DNA of 64,000 bases from Lentimicrobium sp. L6 (GTDB lineage Bacteria > Bacteroidota > Bacteroidia > Bacteroidales > UBA12170): positions 1 to 64,000 of the forward strand of contig NZ_JABKCA010000015.1 in the NCBI RefSeq assembly GCF_013166655.1, in the 5' to 3' direction. This document shows, piece after piece, positions 61,192 to 64,000 of this stretch (within the stretch, counting starts at the first letter, position 1; each line of letters starts with the position of its first letter). The position numbers were made by a program, and so were the translations under genes. The notes below the pieces were generated by a model. The model worked only from the letters and a program-made list of their open reading frames with translations, made no database searches and was not told the origin of the DNA.

Positions 61192-62439
61192 TTACTCTGC
61201 AGTCATTGTTTTAAATGTCATTTCATAAACACCAGTTTCAAGTTTGTGTTTCACTTCGCTAAAACACTTGATAGTATATTCAACATCTTCCAAAGTATGC
61301 ACTGCTGTTGGAATTAATCGTAATAATATCATTCCTTTAGGAATAACTGGATAAGCAACAATAGAGCAGAAAATACCGTAATTCTCTCTTAAGTCAGCTG
61401 TGATTTGTGTGGCTTCAGGAACTCCACCTTTTAACATTACTGGAGTTACAGGAGATTCTGTATCACCTAAATCAAATCCTTTTTCTTTTAATCCTTTTTG
61501 TAAAGCATTCACGATAACCCAAAGTTTATCTTTGTGCTCTTGGCTTTCTTTAATCATATCTAATCGCTTAATAGCTCCAATAACCATTGGCATTGGAAGA
61601 GATTTGGCGAAAATCTGAGAACGCATATTATACTTTAAAAATTTGATCATTTTAGCATTACCAGCAACAAAACCACCAATTCCTGCCATAGATTTAGCGA
61701 AAGTACCAAAGTAAACATCAATCTCGTCTTGACATCCTAAATGCTCACCTGTTCCAGCTCCTGTTGCTCCCATAGTACCAAAACCATGTGCATCATCAAC
61801 TAATAAACGGAATTGATATTTTTTCTTCAACTCAGCAATTTCTTTCAATTTACCAAGATCACCAGCCATACCGTAGACACCTTCGGTAATCACGAGGATT
61901 CCTCCCTTGTTTTTATCTGCTAATTTAGTGGCGCGTTGTAATTGCTTCTCTAAGTTCTCTATATTGTTGTGTGGATAAACAAATCTTTTACCCACTTGCA
62001 TTCTCATACCATCTAAGATACAAGCATGAGCTTCGCTATCATAAACAATAACATCGTGGCGATCCACTAATGTATCGATGATAGAAACCATACCTTGGTA
62101 TCCAAAATTTAATAAATAACCAGCTTCTTTATCTACGAAAGTAGCTAAATCTTGCTCTAATTTTTCATGATACTCCGTTTGCCCAGACATCATTCTAGCA
62201 CCCATTGGGTAGGCCATTCCCCACTCAGCAGCGGCGTCGGCATCAGCTTTTCTAACTTCAGGATGGTTTCCCAATCCTAAATAGTTATTTAAAGACCAAA
62301 CTAAAACATCTTTTCCTTGAAATTTCATTCTATTGGAAAGTTCACCCTCTAATTTGGGGAACATATAATATCCTTCGGCTTTTTGAGCATATTGACCCAA
62401 AGGGCCTAAGTTTACTTCAGTTTTATCAAATAAATCCAT
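61192..62439 (-). CDS. Alpha-oxoamine synthase (KBL/SPT/AONS-like, PLP-dependent)
   Basis: A 415-residue PLP enzyme that condenses an amino acid with an acyl-CoA. Family features: SLNNYLGLGNHPEV, the substrate loop GARMMSGQTEYHEKLE, the aromatic-stacking DSEAHACILDGMRM, the PLP aspartate in LLVDDAHGFGTMG, and the PLP lysine in FGTFAKSMAGIGGFV. The set includes glycine C-acetyltransferase (kbl), serine palmitoyltransferase, cysteate acyltransferase for sulfonolipids and 8-amino-7-oxononanoate synthase. The tail VYEMTFKTMTAE is typical of a Bacteroidota-specific clade, and no tdh or bio genes are adjacent. A sphingolipid or sulfonolipid role is therefore plausible but unproven. Promoter box TAAATTTG at 62466-62473. 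Confidence 0.88.
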   Translation of the reverse strand: MDLFDKTEVNLGPLGQYAQKAEGYYMFPKLEGELSNRMKFQGKDVLVWSLNNYLGLGNHPEVRKADADAAAEWGMAYPMGARMMSGQTEYHEKLEQDLATFVDKEAGYLLNFGYQGMVSIIDTLVDRHDVIVYDSEAHACILDGMRMQVGKRFVYPHNNIENLEKQLQRATKLADKNKGGILVITEGVYGMAGDLGKLKEIAELKKKYQFRLLVDDAHGFGTMGATGAGTGEHLGCQDEIDVYFGTFAKSMAGIGGFVAGNAKMIKFLKYNMRSQIFAKSLPMPMVIGAIKRLDMIKESQEHKDKLWVIVNALQKGLKEKGFDLGDTESPVTPVMLKGGVPEATQITADLRENYGIFCSIVAYPVIPKGMILLRLIPTAVHTLEDVEYTIKCFSEVKHKLETGVYEMTFKTMTAE

Positions 62440-62465
62440 ATTGTAGGCTGTTTTATTAAGGTTTG

Positions 62466-62473
62466 CAAATTTA
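62466..62473 (-). promoter_or_regulatory. -7 box for the alpha-oxoamine synthase gene
   Basis: TAAATTTG on the minus strand, 26 bases before the ATG at 62439. Confidence 0.45.
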
Positions 62474-62576
62474 TAAAATAATATCAGATGAAGTAATAAT
62501 TAACCTATAATAAGTGTTTTATGTAAAAGTATTATAAAGATCAAGATTTTACAGTATGTGCGCTTAAAGATTTTTA

Positions 62577-62584
62577 TACTTTTG
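62577..62584 (+). promoter_or_regulatory. -7 box for the TPR lipoprotein gene
   Basis: TACTTTTG on the plus strand, 76 bases before the ATG at 62661. The divergent alpha-oxoamine synthase promoter lies about 105 bases to the left. Confidence 0.45.
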
Positions 62585-62660
62585 CCGACTAATTTTTTGA
62601 GCAAAAGAAAAGGTCCGTTTGAAAATGGTCTTGAATACTCAGATGACAAATGAAGAAGCC

Positions 62661-63548
62661 ATGAAAAGAAATATTTTCTATTATTTACTACTTATAACTG
62701 TGATTTTTACTGCTTGTGGAACCCCAAAGCAAACTATCGATTATCAACAATTGGCCATGACTTCTTATGAAGGTGGAGCTTATCAACAATCCATAGATCA
62801 ATGGAATACCTATATCCAAGAGCAAGAAACCAAAGTGCTAGAAGTAAATCCTAAGGCCTATGCTGAGATAGCCAAAGCACAATTTGCTATGGAGCAATAT
62901 GAGAAAGCGGAGCAAAACTTTGATAAAGCTAGGCATAAAGAATATGCTGATGCCGACATGTATGTGATGATGGTTGAGCGATACAGAATGATTGATAATT
63001 TAAGCAAAGAGCTTACCGCTTTAGAATATTATAAAGACCACTTCGCGGATCAAAAAGACAGTACTCCAATGAGAAACCGTTTGTTTGAAACCTATATGGA
63101 AGCCGATAATTATGAGGCTGTCACTGAGACTTGGCAAAAAATGGATAATGAATCAAAATCTGAGGAGGTTTATGTTCAATTATATTTCGATTTAAATAAG
63201 GAATTGGAGCAGACAGAAAAATGCGATGAGTTGGCTGAGCAATTATTAGTTTTTAATGGGGAGAACGAAGAGGCTTTAATTTGGTTGGCCAAGAAATATT
63301 ATAACAGAGCAGAGAATCGCTACCAAACTCAAATGGATAAATACAATAAGAATAGAAGCAACAAACAGTATAATATCCTTTTGAAGCAATTAGATATAGT
63401 AACTGCGGATTTCAAAAAATCCTTAAAGTATTTTGAGCCCCTTTGGAATATGGAAGACGGTAAAAAGTATGCCAGTTATATGGCCAATATCTATGGCCGC
63501 TTCGATGATAAAAAGAAATCTCAGTATTATAAGTCTTTTATTAAGTAA
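62661..63548 (+). CDS. TPR-repeat lipoprotein
   Basis: A 295-residue lipoprotein with its lipobox cysteine at residue 19 (VIFTAC). The mature part is helical with TPR-like units (about 30-105: YEGGAYQQSIDQWNTYI, YAEIAKAQFAMEQYEKAEQN), a middle helical stretch, and a C-terminal unit with IWLAKKYYNRAENRYQTQM. The layout resembles small assembly scaffolds of the outer membrane. The partner is unknown. ATG at 62661 is chosen because the signal peptide begins there; an upstream ATG at 62625 and a TTG at 62619 are in the same frame. Confidence 0.78.
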   Translation: MKRNIFYYLLLITVIFTACGTPKQTIDYQQLAMTSYEGGAYQQSIDQWNTYIQEQETKVLEVNPKAYAEIAKAQFAMEQYEKAEQNFDKARHKEYADADMYVMMVERYRMIDNLSKELTALEYYKDHFADQKDSTPMRNRLFETYMEADNYEAVTETWQKMDNESKSEEVYVQLYFDLNKELEQTEKCDELAEQLLVFNGENEEALIWLAKKYYNRAENRYQTQMDKYNKNRSNKQYNILLKQLDIVTADFKKSLKYFEPLWNMEDGKKYASYMANIYGRFDDKKKSQYYKSFIK

Positions 63549-63718
63549 TTCTTTTTCTCATCTTTTTAAATTCTATTTCATCTAATTGATTGTAAATCAG
63601 ATTCATAGTTCGTTGAGTTTGTTTTCGTGGATAGATTGATGAATTTTTTTTATTTCTTCAGGCACCCTAGGCTCATTGATATACGACTTAACATATATAA
63701 CCAATTAAATGTTTTGTC

Positions 63719-64000
63719 ATGAAAAAAGCTATACTTCCTATTTTATTCGTTTTCTTATTCACAAATTTAGCAACCTCCCAAGGCTGTTTCCCCGATGGTA
63801 TTACTTTTAGTAGTCAGGAACAGGTTGATCAGTTTCCAATAAATTATCCTGAGTGTAGCATTATTGAGGGAAGTTTAATTATTTCCGGTGATAATATTGT
63901 GAATTTGGATAGCTTGTATCAAATCACCGAAATTGAAGGTGACTTGCAGGTTAATAATTGTCATGAATTGACTAGTGTGTCAGGCTTGTCTAACATTGAA
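63719..64000 (+). CDS. Start of a secreted receptor L-domain/leucine-rich surface protein (truncated by window end)
   Basis: The first 94 codons of an open frame that continues past the window. The signal peptide spans about 1-20 (LATSQ). The mature start has GCFPDGITFSSQEQVDQF, then CSIIEGSLIISGDNIVNL and EIEGDLQVNNCHELTSVSGL. This is the strand-and-turn pattern of receptor L-domain or leucine-rich repeats, as in many Bacteroidota surface proteins that end in a T9SS sorting domain. Whether this one does cannot be seen. No -7 box is clear in the 170-base gap upstream. Confidence 0.7.
   Translation, partial: MKKAILPILFVFLFTNLATSQGCFPDGITFSSQEQVDQFPINYPECSIIEGSLIISGDNIVNLDSLYQITEIEGDLQVNNCHELTSVSGLSNIE

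Overview
The window reads as a chromosomal segment of an AT-rich member of the Bacteroidota, probably a fermentative or anaerobic Bacteroidales/Marinilabiliales-type organism. Four things point there. Several secreted proteins end in a type IX secretion (T9SS) type A sorting domain. Many genes are preceded by the Bacteroidota -7 promoter box TAnnTTTG, sometimes with a TTG 19-21 bases upstream. The lysyl-tRNA synthetase carries a C-terminal extension. A complete methylmalonyl-CoA epimerase plus Na+-pumping methylmalonyl-CoA decarboxylase operon suggests propionate formation. No insertion sequence, prophage, CRISPR array or integrase was found.

Layout. 1-700: a tRNA operon on the minus strand, tRNA-Gly/tRNA-Leu twice in tandem, with a stray tRNA-Leu 5' fragment. 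740-10814: housekeeping genes (mutS, a metal-dependent cyclase, a Spy/CpxP-like protein, a large TPR protein, pyrH, a glutaminyl cyclase-like lipoprotein, lysS). 11007-14042: two paralogous secreted proteins of about 500 residues. 14108-25412: nhaA, a DUF4136-like lipoprotein with an outer-membrane barrel protein, a 1211-residue NtrY-like histidine kinase followed by a HigA-like regulator, a RecD/Pif1-like helicase, a GNAT acetyltransferase, and ppk1 behind an LptF/G permease. 26966-33997: two paralogous cassettes, each with an ECF sigma factor, an inner-membrane/outer-membrane barrel hybrid and a T9SS surface protein. 34408-37661: a GldH-like lipoprotein and a large BNR-repeat T9SS protein. 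37791-41938: the Na+-decarboxylase operon. 42567-52321: thiL-uvrC-dehydrogenase, a C69 dipeptidase, and dxs-nhaC. 52408-53599: a membrane-anchored response regulator and a candidate small RNA. 53600-56245: rplM-rpsI-rpsB-tsf. 56528-64000: a GT-C glycosyltransferase, a coiled-coil protein, a very basic membrane protein, an alpha-oxoamine synthase, a TPR lipoprotein, and the start of an L-domain surface protein cut by the window end.

The strongest candidate for an undescribed system is the duplicated sigma/barrel/T9SS cassette. In each copy the protein encoded right after the sigma factor has a short cytoplasmic segment with a shared motif, one transmembrane helix, a long acidic linker and a C-terminal beta-barrel. 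One polypeptide could therefore link the outer membrane to a sigma factor in the cytoplasm, and the third gene encodes a secreted partner. This is inference from architecture and synteny only. A second theme is sodium: a Na+-exporting decarboxylase and two families of Na+/H+ antiporter lie within 40 kb.
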